Counted from the first letter of the stretch, positions 32,345 to 42,584 are shown. The stretch: DNA of 64,000 nucleotides from Phycisphaerae bacterium (GCA_012719955.1 JAAXZI010000161.1:1-64000), one strand, 5' to 3'. Notes: generated from the sequence alone by a model not told the origin. Made by a program: numbers and translations.

Positions 32345-32470
32345 TTGAAATCCCAAATCTCAAATTGTTACGTCTTTGCGTCTCAGCGTCTCGGTGTCTC
32401 CGCGTCTCCGCGGTTTAACTCTTCTCTGTGCCCTCTGTGGCCGAAACTCGTTCTCTGTGTCCTCTGTAGC
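32345..32470. repeat. Low-complexity/tandem repeat tract including octamer (CGTCTCNG)n and a 22-bp direct repeat
   Basis: cgtctttgcgtctcagcgtctcggtgtctccgcgtctccgcgg; ttctctgtgccctctgtggccg and ttctctgtgtcctctgtagccg. Confidence 0.65.
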
Positions 32471-32473
32471 CGC

Positions 32474-34060
32474 TCACGCCGACAGGCACTCCCACTCGAT
32501 TCCCAGCTTCTTGATCGCGTAGCCGACCTCGCGGGTGCAGTCTCCGTAGCAGGTCATCCAGTGGAAACCGCGCATCTCCTCAAGCAGCTTGTGCCAGTCG
32601 CCCTCGATGGTGATGTCGGTTTGCGAGCGGCATATGGCGTGGAACGGGTTGCCGATCACCTTCCCGGTGAAGCCGACCCACTTTTTCGAGGCAAAATCGG
32701 GCACCACGTTGGTGGTCAGCGTGCCTTCCTTCATCGCCACTTTGGGGGCGGCGCCGTAGTCCGACTCGAAATGCGTGTGGATCTCCACCGGCTCGTAATT
32801 CTTGCCGTCCAGCTTGCGCGGGGCGGTGCAGTGGGCGATGGTCACCTGCCCGTGATGTGGCCAGGTGGGGTCGTTCAGGAACACCGGCAATCCGGTGATG
32901 TGGTGCATGAGCATCCCCGCGGGGATGACCACGAAATCGGACTCGCAGAAGGCCAGCAACCCCTCATCGTTGATCAGACTCAGAGGCAGGCAGGCGGTGG
33001 TCTTGGAAATGGGCATGACCGTGCCCATGCAGTGCTGGATGGTCATGGCCGTGGCTTCGTGGTCGGCCATCAGCTCTTTGAACGCGTGGTAGAGCACGAA
33101 CGCGTTCTCGACCGCCTCGCGCTCGCACTTGAGGGTGACGCCGGGTTGGGCGAGATACTCGGCCGCTTCCTTTTTGGCCCTGGCCATCGCCTCGGCGCCC
33201 TGGCGGTACTTCTCGATGCGCTTGCCCAGCTCGTCGTAGGACACGTCGCGGATATCGAGATGCCACGTGTTGCGGGCGACCGGCGGAGCGAGCTTGCGGC
33301 CCTCGCCCCAGCCGCCGGCGCCGCCGATGGCGACGATCCGCTGGCCCAGCGTCAGACGCAGGGCGGCCAGTGCCCGCAGCCGCCAGGCCAGATCCTTGTA
33401 CTCATCCACCACCACGTCGTCCACGTCGATCTGCTTGATCTTGTATTCGTCGGATGCCCGGCGCAGGAAATGCGGATGCAGGATCTCGTACCACAGCGAG
33501 ACCGGTCCGGAGTTGTGCCGGAGGAAGAAGACGGTGGGGCGGTCGGGCGACATCAGGGCGTCGAGGACGGCCGTGCTGCCGCTGGACGCGTAGATGAGCA
33601 TGGTGTCGCACTTGCCCGTGGCAACCTTCCGGGCCTCTTCGACGGTGCGTACGGCCGCTACCGGGAGCAACTTGACCTTCAAACCGTGAGCGGCCACCAT
33701 CGCGCGCAGTTCGGCCTCGATGCGTTTGACCTCCGCAACCACGTCGCTCTCGTTCATCAGGCCGCCCCAGGGTCGCCAACTGGTTTGCTCGCGGCGCTGG
33801 TGCAGGGCGTAGACCAGTGCGGGCTGGACCACCAGCTCCTGGGCGGGCATGATCGCGGGCTTGCCGCCCTCTGCGGGCTGGGCGTTGGCCTCCTTAGCTC
33901 CCCCGGAAAGCATCCAAGACCCGATCGCGGTCGCACCCAGTCCGCCGATGAGCGCCCGGCGCGAAAGGCTCGCCTGGATGAGCGCCTCCCCGGCCTGGTG
34001 TAACGCGCTCGAGCAGCATCGGCATGAGCCGGCCGCGTGTGACAGTTGTTCGCGGTTCAT
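32474..34060 (-). CDS. Second sugar isomerase-like protein with Tat-like N-terminus
   Basis: 528 aa; LSRRALIGGLGATAIGSWML; similar architecture and C-terminus to 30584-32047. Confidence 0.6.
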   Translation of the reverse strand: MNREQLSHAAGSCRCCSSALHQAGEALIQASLSRRALIGGLGATAIGSWMLSGGAKEANAQPAEGGKPAIMPAQELVVQPALVYALHQRREQTSWRPWGGLMNESDVVAEVKRIEAELRAMVAAHGLKVKLLPVAAVRTVEEARKVATGKCDTMLIYASSGSTAVLDALMSPDRPTVFFLRHNSGPVSLWYEILHPHFLRRASDEYKIKQIDVDDVVVDEYKDLAWRLRALAALRLTLGQRIVAIGGAGGWGEGRKLAPPVARNTWHLDIRDVSYDELGKRIEKYRQGAEAMARAKKEAAEYLAQPGVTLKCEREAVENAFVLYHAFKELMADHEATAMTIQHCMGTVMPISKTTACLPLSLINDEGLLAFCESDFVVIPAGMLMHHITGLPVFLNDPTWPHHGQVTIAHCTAPRKLDGKNYEPVEIHTHFESDYGAAPKVAMKEGTLTTNVVPDFASKKWVGFTGKVIGNPFHAICRSQTDITIEGDWHKLLEEMRGFHWMTCYGDCTREVGYAIKKLGIEWECLSA

Positions 34061-34179
34061 TGGCTGTGTCTCCCTGTCGAGGTCAACAAGAGTTGCGAAA
34101 GCCCAGCGATGTCGTTCTCGCCAGCACTGGACCCCGGCATCCTAACCGGCGCGTGGCGCCGGTGTCAACGCCATGCCGA

Positions 34180-34935
34180 TTACTTGCCTGAGTTGCCGTG
34201 CGCGCGGCGGTACGCCGCGCAGGCCTCCACGAAGGTCTTGAACAGTCTGCGGGTCACCCGGCTGTAAGGCAGCCGCTCGGGGTGCCACTGCACCGCCAGG
34301 ATTTCCGGGCGCAGCGGATTTTCGATGGCTTCGATGATGCCGTCGTCGGCCACGGCGCTGGGGATAAAGCCCGGGGCTATGTACCGGATGGCCTGGTGAT
34401 GATCGGAGATGACGCTCACGGTGCGCGCATCCAGAATCTCCGCCAGTCGGGTGCCGGGCATAACATGCACGTCGTGCCGGACTTTGCGTTTGCCGCGATG
34501 GCTGATGCGGATGCCCTTTTTCTTGGGGTGCAGATGCTGGTAGAGCGTGCCGCCCTCCAAGACATTGATGAGCTGCATGCCGTAGCAGATGCCGAAGATC
34601 GGCAGCCGGCGGCGTTTACCGGCCTGGTAGAGCCAGGTTTCGAAAGCGGTCCGCTTGGAATAGATGACGTGCGTATAGCTGCGCGGCGTCTCGCCGTACA
34701 GCCGCGGGTCCACGTCGTCGCCGCCCACGATGAGCAGTCCGTCGATGCCTTCCAGGAAGCGCTTCAGGACGCGCTTCTTGTGGGCCACCGGCAGCAACAC
34801 CGGGTGCCCGCCGGCATTGTCGATGGCCATGGCGTAGCGGTGATCGCAGACCAGATCGTAATCGGCGTAATCCTTCCTTTTCGAGATCGTCTCGCAACTG
34901 ATGCCGATCAGCGGGGCGTGGATTCGTCTACGCAT
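34180..34935 (-). CDS. PuuD-like class I glutamine amidotransferase / gamma-glutamyl hydrolase
   Basis: FGICYGMQLINV nucleophile elbow, SDHHQAI, VQWHPE catalytic His-Glu. Confidence 0.85.
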   Translation of the reverse strand: MRRRIHAPLIGISCETISKRKDYADYDLVCDHRYAMAIDNAGGHPVLLPVAHKKRVLKRFLEGIDGLLIVGGDDVDPRLYGETPRSYTHVIYSKRTAFETWLYQAGKRRRLPIFGICYGMQLINVLEGGTLYQHLHPKKKGIRISHRGKRKVRHDVHVMPGTRLAEILDARTVSVISDHHQAIRYIAPGFIPSAVADDGIIEAIENPLRPEILAVQWHPERLPYSRVTRRLFKTFVEACAAYRRAHGNSGK

Positions 34936-36034
34936 CCACGGACGCTCCCTTCCGGCCGAGATAAACCGAATCGATGTTCGGCAGCTTCACCTTCAGGGCA
35001 TCGGTGAAGTATTCGAGCGAGTTGCCGCTGAGCAGATCTTCCAGGCCGATGCTGTAGCGTTTGGCGAAGCGCCGCTGCCAGGTCTGGGGGTGCTCCTGGC
35101 GGGCGATCAGGGCGGCGTTGTGGATGATCTTGGCCCCGTTGTACCCGCGTTTGAGCAGCTTGAAGATGTCGTAGACTTCGCTGGGAACGTCCATTTCCTC
35201 GAACTCGTCCCGATACTCCCACAGAAAACGGTCGAGGTACTTGCGCGCGGGGATCCACTCGCCATCCCACGGCAGCCGGCACTTCATGCCCCGGGTTCCG
35301 GCGTCGAACCGGGCCTGAATGTAGTCCTCCTGATTGTGGATGGGGTTCGGCGCCCCCTTGCGGCGCAGCCAGCCCAGTGCGACCGCCTTGGTCACGCAAA
35401 CGGCCGCCACAATGAATTCGGGAATGTTCGAGTCCAGCACGCGCAGTTCCAGCGTGGCCGGCTTGCGCTTCCGGCCGGGGCTGTAGACCATCTCGCGCGT
35501 ATCTTTGGAGGTCAGCTCGCCGCGTTTGAGCGCCTCAAAGTAGGTGTCCGTGCCGCGCAGCAGGCGGTTGGAGGCCTTGGCCGTGATCTTTTTGTCCCAC
35601 ACCGGCGAGTTGGCCCCCATGGCGATGAGCAGCGGGATGTTGTCGTGCAGATGAGCGGCCAGCGAACGGGCCCGCGGCCGGGTCAGCTCCTCATTTGCAA
35701 CGGACAGGTGCAAATGGGCGCCGGCGAACCGATTGGTCCATCCGCCGACCAGCAGGGGAATGTTGTGGTCCGGCTCGCCGTGCTGTTGACCGTAGAGGTT
35801 CCGCAGGTATTTGCGAAGCCCGCTCTTCAGCAGGAACAATGATTCCCGAACCGTCTCAAACGGGCGGCTGTTGTATTCACTGCCGATGCTGGTATCGCGA
35901 GCGAACCGTTCTCCGTTCTCAGACACCCCGGGGCGCGGCCGGGACAGACGGCGCCCAATCTGGTAATCGGCCGCCCCAATGCTGTACGCTTCGATCTCGA
36001 CGCCGATCACAATGCGTTTGTGAAAGCCGTTCAA
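34928..36034 (-). CDS. GCS2/amidoligase-like carboxylate-amine ligase
   Basis: IGVEIEAYSI; GAHLHLS; MGANSPVWDKKITAKASNR; overlaps the GATase start by 8 nt. Confidence 0.65.
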   Translation of the reverse strand: MNGFHKRIVIGVEIEAYSIGAADYQIGRRLSRPRPGVSENGERFARDTSIGSEYNSRPFETVRESLFLLKSGLRKYLRNLYGQQHGEPDHNIPLLVGGWTNRFAGAHLHLSVANEELTRPRARSLAAHLHDNIPLLIAMGANSPVWDKKITAKASNRLLRGTDTYFEALKRGELTSKDTREMVYSPGRKRKPATLELRVLDSNIPEFIVAAVCVTKAVALGWLRRKGAPNPIHNQEDYIQARFDAGTRGMKCRLPWDGEWIPARKYLDRFLWEYRDEFEEMDVPSEVYDIFKLLKRGYNGAKIIHNAALIARQEHPQTWQRRFAKRYSIGLEDLLSGNSLEYFTDALKVKLPNIDSVYLGRKGASVDA

Positions 36035-36283
36035 AGGACTGGACTCTGGGCAGGAGCGCGGGCACGGTCGATTCCAGGCCGTAGAGGTCGATATTCAGGT
36101 CCCACGCTGCATGCATCAAACATGACCTTTCTGCGACGGTCCGGGGGCAGACAGGGGTCTGCTCTCACCGCCGCGACCACGCATAAGGATAATCAGGAAG
36201 CCGTTGCAAGGGCAAGCAGCCTTTCAGATGAACCTGGACTGATCCAGGCGATGAGAGGCTTCAACAATCAGGCTGGCCGAACA

Positions 36284-37828
36284 TCAGGGGCGCTGGGTCG
36301 GCTGAGATTCAACTTCTTTGACCACAGTGATTTGTGGCTTACCCATGGTGATCCAGACCGAGCCGGCGAGTTCGGCCACGCCGCCGTCATTCCCATCGCT
36401 GAGCCCCAGGACGATATGGCTGGGGTCTACGTCGGTTTGTTCAAGTGCGGCGTCCACGTCCACCCACTGACCCTCTATGTAGAACTGCGTCCACAGGTGG
36501 CCGACGAAGACCCGCTCCCGGCCCAGGAACTCATCCGTATACACAAACCCCGTCGCGAGGCGAGTGGGAATGCCCACGGCCCGGCCCAGGGCCGCCAGCA
36601 GCACGCCGTGCTCGGTGCAATCTCCCTCCTTGCTGCGGGCCACTTCGCCGGCGGTGGCAAAGCCGACGCTGAGGTCCTTGGTCTGAACGTAATTGCTCAC
36701 GAACGCGCGCAGCCGGTCGGCCAGCTTCATGGGGTCTTTCTCTTCTCCGGCGGCTTCTTTGACCAGCCTGGCGACTGCGGGGTCTTTGTAGTTGAGCACG
36801 GATGAGGCGGCCAGGTAACGCGCGCGCTCTTCCTGGCTCAGGGCCGTGCCGGCCGGCTTGGCCGGGCGGGCCGAGTGCCGGGTGTTGGTCAGCGTTACGG
36901 CGTCGTTCTCCTGGCTGACGATTTTCTGCATGTCCGTTTCGGGAAGCCGCGGCAGCTTATCCTTGCCATCCCACCGGAGCCGGAAGGTGATTCGGGCGGC
37001 CTCGCGGTCGATCGGCTCTTTCACCGTGATCAGCGTCCGGCCCATGATGTCGGCGGGGTCATCCTCGGCCAGGGCCACCGCCTTGGGACAGGCGATCATC
37101 ACCACGGGAATGTCCATGACGTTCATTTCCATCCGCACCGCGTCGCCTGCCTCGGTCAGCCAGATGGTGGTAGCGATCTCCGTTGATTTCCCGAACAGCC
37201 CGGGAATCGTGAGCGTCTGCCGGCTGCGGATGGTTTCCACCTTCCGGCCGAACAGATCGATCTGCTCCCTATCGAGAATCTCGACCTTGGCGGTGGTGAG
37301 CTTGTCCGGGGCGATGGTGGGGTCGTAGAGGGACAAATCGTAGCTGGTGCCGGGTTTGAGCCCGCGGTCGATCTGCTCGCGATAGGCGCCCCAGCTCATG
37401 CGCGCCCCTTTGGGCAGCGTGTAGGTCTTTTTGTCCGTGGCGAGGCCGAACTGGCGGGTGACAATGGTGACCTTGCCATCGGCGAAGGTGCCCGAAGTGG
37501 AGGTGGGAATTTTGCCCAGCGACATCCGGCTGGAGAACTTGAGAGGCTCACCGGCCAGCGTCTCCTCGGTTTCCTGGGTCATTTTGACGGTCAGCGCCCC
37601 CTCGCCTCGCCCGGCGATCATGGTCATCTCGTTTCGCGTTCTGATCACGTCGCCCCCGTCGCGCTTCACGCGCTCCATGGTCGCGTGCATGTGGCCGCTT
37701 TTGGCGCCGGCCAGCATGACCGCGTACCACTCGTTGGCGAAGACGCCTTGAGGTGGATCATTGACATCCAGGGCCAGGGCCGGGACCGCCAGAACGGTTA
37801 TCAGCAGGGCGCAGGTATGCTTTTTCAT
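36284..37828 (-). CDS. Secreted transglutaminase-like domain protein
   Basis: Signal MKKHTCALLITVLAVPALA; EGDCTEHGVLLAALGRAVGIPTRLATGFVY...GHLWTQFYIEGQWVDVDAAL (C-H-D triad). Confidence 0.85.
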   Translation of the reverse strand: MKKHTCALLITVLAVPALALDVNDPPQGVFANEWYAVMLAGAKSGHMHATMERVKRDGGDVIRTRNEMTMIAGRGEGALTVKMTQETEETLAGEPLKFSSRMSLGKIPTSTSGTFADGKVTIVTRQFGLATDKKTYTLPKGARMSWGAYREQIDRGLKPGTSYDLSLYDPTIAPDKLTTAKVEILDREQIDLFGRKVETIRSRQTLTIPGLFGKSTEIATTIWLTEAGDAVRMEMNVMDIPVVMIACPKAVALAEDDPADIMGRTLITVKEPIDREAARITFRLRWDGKDKLPRLPETDMQKIVSQENDAVTLTNTRHSARPAKPAGTALSQEERARYLAASSVLNYKDPAVARLVKEAAGEEKDPMKLADRLRAFVSNYVQTKDLSVGFATAGEVARSKEGDCTEHGVLLAALGRAVGIPTRLATGFVYTDEFLGRERVFVGHLWTQFYIEGQWVDVDAALEQTDVDPSHIVLGLSDGNDGGVAELAGSVWITMGKPQITVVKEVESQPTQRP

Positions 37829-38047
37829 ACCTTTGTTATACACGCCTCGTGCCTGAAGGACGAGACGCTCTTCGCGTAGAGTTCGGTAACGTCGCACCGC
37901 ACGAGAAAAAGGTGTACAATAACTGATGGGCATTCGGGCGAAGCACACACGGGGAAAATGGGGCCCGGCGGATTGTCAGTAGCGCCTGGCGGGTGAAACC
38001 GGCAGGCTCCAGCCAATACGAGGGAATGCACGAGCGGGAGGTGCATT

Positions 38048-38992
38048 ATGGTCTTTCGTCCCACGTCAAGACGGTTCGAGTGGGTAGCGGGCGCTTCGGC
38101 TTTCACGCTGATGGAAGTTCTGGTTGTCGTAGGCATTATCGCGGTCCTGGTGGCGCTTCTGGCCCCTTCACTGGCCGCCGCTCGCCAGCAAAGTCGGGCC
38201 GTGGTCTGTGCCAACAATATCCGTCAGATTGGCGTGGGTTGGCATCTGTATGCCCAGCAATGGCAGGAGGTCGCCGTGGCCGGTCGGTTCCCCAAGATCG
38301 CCGGGTCTACCAATCTCTATTGGGTGGGAAACGGCTGGAAGTACCGCGCCCGCTGGTACGCGATGCTCGGTGCCCAGGTACGGTTGTTCGCTTTCTCCAA
38401 GCCCAGCCCCGACCCCGCCCTGGATAACACCCAGCCGGTGGACGGCGAGGTCTTCCTCGACCCGGAGGCGCCCGAGTACATTAACGCTCGCAACTATCCA
38501 TATGGCTATAACTTCCAGTTCCTGGGCAACAGCCGGTCGCGGCTCGGGGCCGGCCCGACGGACTGGGTTCGCTGGCCGGTGAAGGTCGGCCAGATCAAGA
38601 CCCCGGCACGCACCGTTATGGCCGCTGATTCGCTCGGCACCGCCGCCAGCACGCCCACCGCCGAGCGGTTGCCCTACGATCCGACCGGCACTTCCGCCAA
38701 TACCCATCCATCACGTGTCGTCAATCACGGATGGGCCCTCGATCCGCCCCGGCTGACGGCCACAGGCGACTTCTGCGATGACGGTCTCCGGGGTCAAGCC
38801 CGCTCCGCTCCGGACGAAAGGCACCGTGGCAAGGCCAACGTGATCTTCTGCGATACCCACGTCGAGCGCCTGCGCTCCAAGCAACTGGGCTACGTGGTGA
38901 ACGACGACGGCACGGTCCCCCTGACCGGGGCGGGGAGTAATTCTCTCTTTTCAGGTACCGGCCGCGACGATGACCCGCCGCCCATCCAATAG
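38048..38992 (+). CDS. Type II secretion/prepilin-type protein (DUF1559-like)
   Basis: FTLMEVLVVVGIIAVLVALLAPSLAAARQQSRAVVCANNIRQIG; HRGKANVIFCDTHVERL. Confidence 0.85.
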   Translation: MVFRPTSRRFEWVAGASAFTLMEVLVVVGIIAVLVALLAPSLAAARQQSRAVVCANNIRQIGVGWHLYAQQWQEVAVAGRFPKIAGSTNLYWVGNGWKYRARWYAMLGAQVRLFAFSKPSPDPALDNTQPVDGEVFLDPEAPEYINARNYPYGYNFQFLGNSRSRLGAGPTDWVRWPVKVGQIKTPARTVMAADSLGTAASTPTAERLPYDPTGTSANTHPSRVVNHGWALDPPRLTATGDFCDDGLRGQARSAPDERHRGKANVIFCDTHVERLRSKQLGYVVNDDGTVPLTGAGSNSLFSGTGRDDDPPPIQ

Positions 38993-39157
38993 ACGGCCTG
39001 CGTCCGGCTCAGCGACGCGTGCTGGCGCGATGCTGACCAGCCCGGCCCAACGTCCCTCTTGATCGCACCGGGAGTTGGAGGCGGATGCCTGTGGGAATGG
39101 AATATGTTTATTTTCGGTGATATTTGCAGGGCTTAGCCGGCCTCTGGAGCACCCCCT

Positions 39158-39216
39158 TTTGTTGCCACGAAAAAAAGATTTTGTTGCCACGAAAAAAAGA
39201 CCGTTCTTTTCGTGGA
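39158..39216 (+). repeat. Perfect 22-bp tandem duplication followed by an inverted arm (hairpin)
   Basis: ttttgttgccacgaaaaaaaga at 39158-39179 and 39180-39201; ccacgaaaa (39188-39196) pairs with ttttcgtgg (39208-39216). Confidence 0.8.
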
Positions 39217-39446
39217 TGGATTGCCCCAGGCACTCCGCGTCACCCCGCCATAAACATATTGCCGCACCCCGACGACCAGTCCGGCCATGTTTGACGCCTT
39301 GCATGGCCCGTGGTACACATAAGCTTAGCCGGAGCCTACACTCCCCCGGCGGGACGAGTAGTGCTGTCCGGTGCCGCCTCTGGAGCTGTGGCACAGGCTT
39401 TCTGAGGCATGGGTTCCGACCCGTGCCGGCATGGGCAATGAGGCCT

Positions 39447-41453
39447 ATGCGCGCTGACACTGCGATTGCGGAGTCCCTTGTGAAAACCTACATGCCCGCC
39501 ATTCTCGTCCTGTTGATTCTCGGCCTGCTCGTGGGAGTGGGTTTCCTGACCGCTGATCTGTTGGTTTCTCCCGAAGCCGCCTTCAATCAGCAGGTGGACC
39601 AAAAGGTTGAGCGGGCCGAGCGCCTGCTGGCCCAATATGAGGGAGGTCAGCCGTTGCTGCTGGCCGCCCTTGAGCGGCTCTCGGCCGTACAGGCTGAATC
39701 AACCACCCAGCCGGCCATCGAAGAACCGCTTCCGGATGATGCCGCCGGAGGTGAGAAGCCCAACCTGCTTCGCGAACAGCAGCAGGATCTCGACCGGCAT
39801 CGCGATGAGCTGCGGCAGAAGCTCGTCAACATGGGCGGAGATACGCAGACAGCTGCCGCCGAATTCGATTCCGAGGAGGATCTTCGGCGTCTGGTCCAGG
39901 CCAACGTGGACCTGCTCACGAAGGCCCTTGCGGCCACGCGCGAGGCCATCGGCACCAGCGAGGGCGAGTTCAGCGGTTCTTCGCATCCCGTCGCCACGCG
40001 GTTGGAAGCGATGCTGATTTACCACCAGGTCGATCTCCAGCGGCGGCAGGCGTCAATCCATCGGGCGCATTCCGATGTGCATCGTGGCGAATTCAACCAG
40101 GTGTTGTTGACCTGGCGCGAGGCGGATAACCGGGTCAAAGCCCTGCAGACTGAGCTGAACGGTACAACTGGCGCTCCCGCGGAAGGTGAAGCCGTCCCGT
40201 CCATGGACGGGCGGATTGAGCAATTGCAGGCTAAAGCGCGCGAGACCGATACCCAGATTGCCGAAGCCCGCCAGGAGGTCGATCGCCTCTCGGCCGCGGT
40301 GGCGGAAGTGAAGGGGAAATTGGACCAGGCTCGCAGCCGGGCGGACGCCGCCACCAGACGCATGATGGAACTGGAGGATGCCGGCATCGATGCGTCCGAT
40401 CCGGATGCCATCAAGCGTTTCACCGAAGCGTACAACCAGGCCGCCCGGACGGAGCGCGAAGCCTCGCGCGAGGCTGACGCCCTGGAGTACGGCATCCTGC
40501 GGAACGCCCGCCCCGAGGCTCAGGAAGAGAACGAAATCCTCACGGCTCCGCTGGTTCCCGCCCAGGCCGGCCAGGAAATCACGCCCCAACTCGGGCTGGT
40601 GGCTTTGGAGGCGGACCTGAGAGCCGCCAAGGCCCTGCTGGAGACCCGCCAGGCGCTGCGCAAGCAGATCGACGCCCAGATCAAGGTTTTGGAAACCCGC
40701 CGGGATCAGCTCAAGGCCGACCTGGCCAAGGCGGAAAGCTGGCGGGATTCGCTGGTCAAGGAAGCGACCGGGCGAGCCCAGGCGGCCATTGCCGAAGCGA
40801 TTGCCGCCGAAAAGCTGGAGAACGAGGCCATCGCCAAGGTGACCGAGGAAGGGTTGCCGGCGGCCGAGCGGGCTGAGGGCGCTGCGAACCGGCGCGGCAG
40901 CGAGATTCAGGACTTCCACCGCCAGCAGATGGCCGGTTCACCGGCTACGGGCTTTATGACCGGTTACGTTCAGACGGTTGCCGGTGACCTCGAACTGGAG
41001 CGGGCCCTGTTGTTGGCCCAGCAGGCTCAGTCGCTGAATCGCCACGAGCCCCTGCTGGCCGCGCTGGTGCAGATGGGCATCGATCCGGGCAAGCTGGCCG
41101 TGGTCCAGGCCGGCGAGGACTCCTCGGCTGAGGCCGCCGCGATGCCGGCCGGCACTCCGACGACCCAGCCCCAAGGCATCGCCGAAGCCGCCAATGCCGC
41201 TCGCACCCAGGCTCTGGAGGCGGCCAAGGCGGCCCTGAAACACTACGAGGACGCAAGCGGTCAGTTGAATCGGCTGTGGCTGGTACACACGCAAATGGCG
41301 GCTGTTCATTACCTGATGGCCAGCCTGACTACCGGCGATGAGGCCCAGAAGCACCGGGCGAATGCGGCCAGAGAGTACCAACTGGCCACCCGTGACCGGC
41401 CCGACCGGCCGGAGAGCAAGGCGTATCGGTTTGTCACCGAAGCCCCGCGCTAA
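39447..41453 (+). CDS. Membrane-anchored coiled-coil protein
   Basis: Single TM YMPAILVLLILGLLVGVGFLTADLLV then a long coiled-coil-rich region. Confidence 0.65.
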   Translation: MRADTAIAESLVKTYMPAILVLLILGLLVGVGFLTADLLVSPEAAFNQQVDQKVERAERLLAQYEGGQPLLLAALERLSAVQAESTTQPAIEEPLPDDAAGGEKPNLLREQQQDLDRHRDELRQKLVNMGGDTQTAAAEFDSEEDLRRLVQANVDLLTKALAATREAIGTSEGEFSGSSHPVATRLEAMLIYHQVDLQRRQASIHRAHSDVHRGEFNQVLLTWREADNRVKALQTELNGTTGAPAEGEAVPSMDGRIEQLQAKARETDTQIAEARQEVDRLSAAVAEVKGKLDQARSRADAATRRMMELEDAGIDASDPDAIKRFTEAYNQAARTEREASREADALEYGILRNARPEAQEENEILTAPLVPAQAGQEITPQLGLVALEADLRAAKALLETRQALRKQIDAQIKVLETRRDQLKADLAKAESWRDSLVKEATGRAQAAIAEAIAAEKLENEAIAKVTEEGLPAAERAEGAANRRGSEIQDFHRQQMAGSPATGFMTGYVQTVAGDLELERALLLAQQAQSLNRHEPLLAALVQMGIDPGKLAVVQAGEDSSAEAAAMPAGTPTTQPQGIAEAANAARTQALEAAKAALKHYEDASGQLNRLWLVHTQMAAVHYLMASLTTGDEAQKHRANAAREYQLATRDRPDRPESKAYRFVTEAPR

Positions 41454-41638
41454 ACAGATTGAAACAGTCCGGGGCGGCGAGCACGTATAGGGTTCGCCAC
41501 TTGGGTGCAGGCGCCTGGCCGGTGTAGTGGCGCGGGCGCATCATCACTTTCTCGGCAGAGGCTGGTTCTCGCATTCCGCTCACAGAGCAGTGTACACGCC
41601 CTGCCAGGAGAGGCTCTTACTTGCAGCAGGACAGATCC

Positions 41639-42286
41639 ATGATGCTCGGCGAATCCCAGGAGGAGTTTCTTAAACGCGTTCGCACGGCCCTTTCTGACCG
41701 GGGTGCCCCCGTTGATCTGCCTGAGGAACACGAGATAGCTCGCATTATCGACTCCGGCCGGGACATCGTCAGCGAGTTTGCCCAGCGCGCCGAGCAGGCC
41801 AAGATGACGACCTGTCGGGTCCAGGATGAGGACGCTCTGCTGGACAAAATCGCCGAAATTGCCCGTCAGCTCGGGGCCACCAGCGCGGTGGTTCCCGACG
41901 ACGGCCTGCCCGCCCGCGATCGTATCGTGGCTCGCCTCGAACAGGAAAACCTGCGCGTGCTGGATGCCGATGATCGCGAAGCCGCTTTTAGCGCCGATCT
42001 GGGCATCACCGGGGTCACGTCTGCGATTGCGGAGACCGCTTCTCTGTGCCTGACCAGCGGCGGCGGGCGTCGCCGTCTGGCCAGCCTGGCTGTGCCCGTA
42101 CACATCGCGGTCGTACGCGCCGAACAGATCGTGCCCGACCTGCTGGACTGGGCCGCCCAACAGACTGCAGAGCCGCCGGCCAATCAGACACTCGTGTCCG
42201 CTCCCAGCAAGACGGCCGATATCGAACTGGCCCTGGTGATGGGCGTTCACGGTCCCAAACAGGAATACGTCATCATTCTTGGTTGA
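41639..42286 (+). CDS. LUD domain (LutC/YkgG-like) protein
   Basis: SAVVPDDGLPARDRI...DLGITGVTSAIAETASLCLTSGGGRRRLASLAVPVHIAVVRAEQIVPDL. Confidence 0.85.
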   Translation: MMLGESQEEFLKRVRTALSDRGAPVDLPEEHEIARIIDSGRDIVSEFAQRAEQAKMTTCRVQDEDALLDKIAEIARQLGATSAVVPDDGLPARDRIVARLEQENLRVLDADDREAAFSADLGITGVTSAIAETASLCLTSGGGRRRLASLAVPVHIAVVRAEQIVPDLLDWAAQQTAEPPANQTLVSAPSKTADIELALVMGVHGPKQEYVIILG

Positions 42287-42584
42287 TGTTGGATCGTGGC
42301 CGGGAGGCAAGCTCGACTCCGGGGCCGCATGCTCCCATCATGTTCAGTATTGACAGGCGGTTACACACCTCCTGGAGTTGGCCGTCCTGCCTTCGCGCGC
42401 ACTTTATCGGTCGAGACTTGGTTCGAGACTCGTCAGTTTGCTTTTGACCCTTGCCCCCGCGCTCACTAGGATGGTGGAACTGTGACCGAGGTCGCGACGC
42501 CTCCGACGACAGGTCTTCGGCTTGTCTTTCAGCGCAAACGCCTCGTTCGAATCTTTCACAATTCCTCTTTCTTGAGGTGTCGGC

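Noticed and set aside
41639-42286. Complete lutABC lactate utilisation operon
   Set aside because: Only a LUD-domain (LutC-like) gene is present; neighbours are unrelated.
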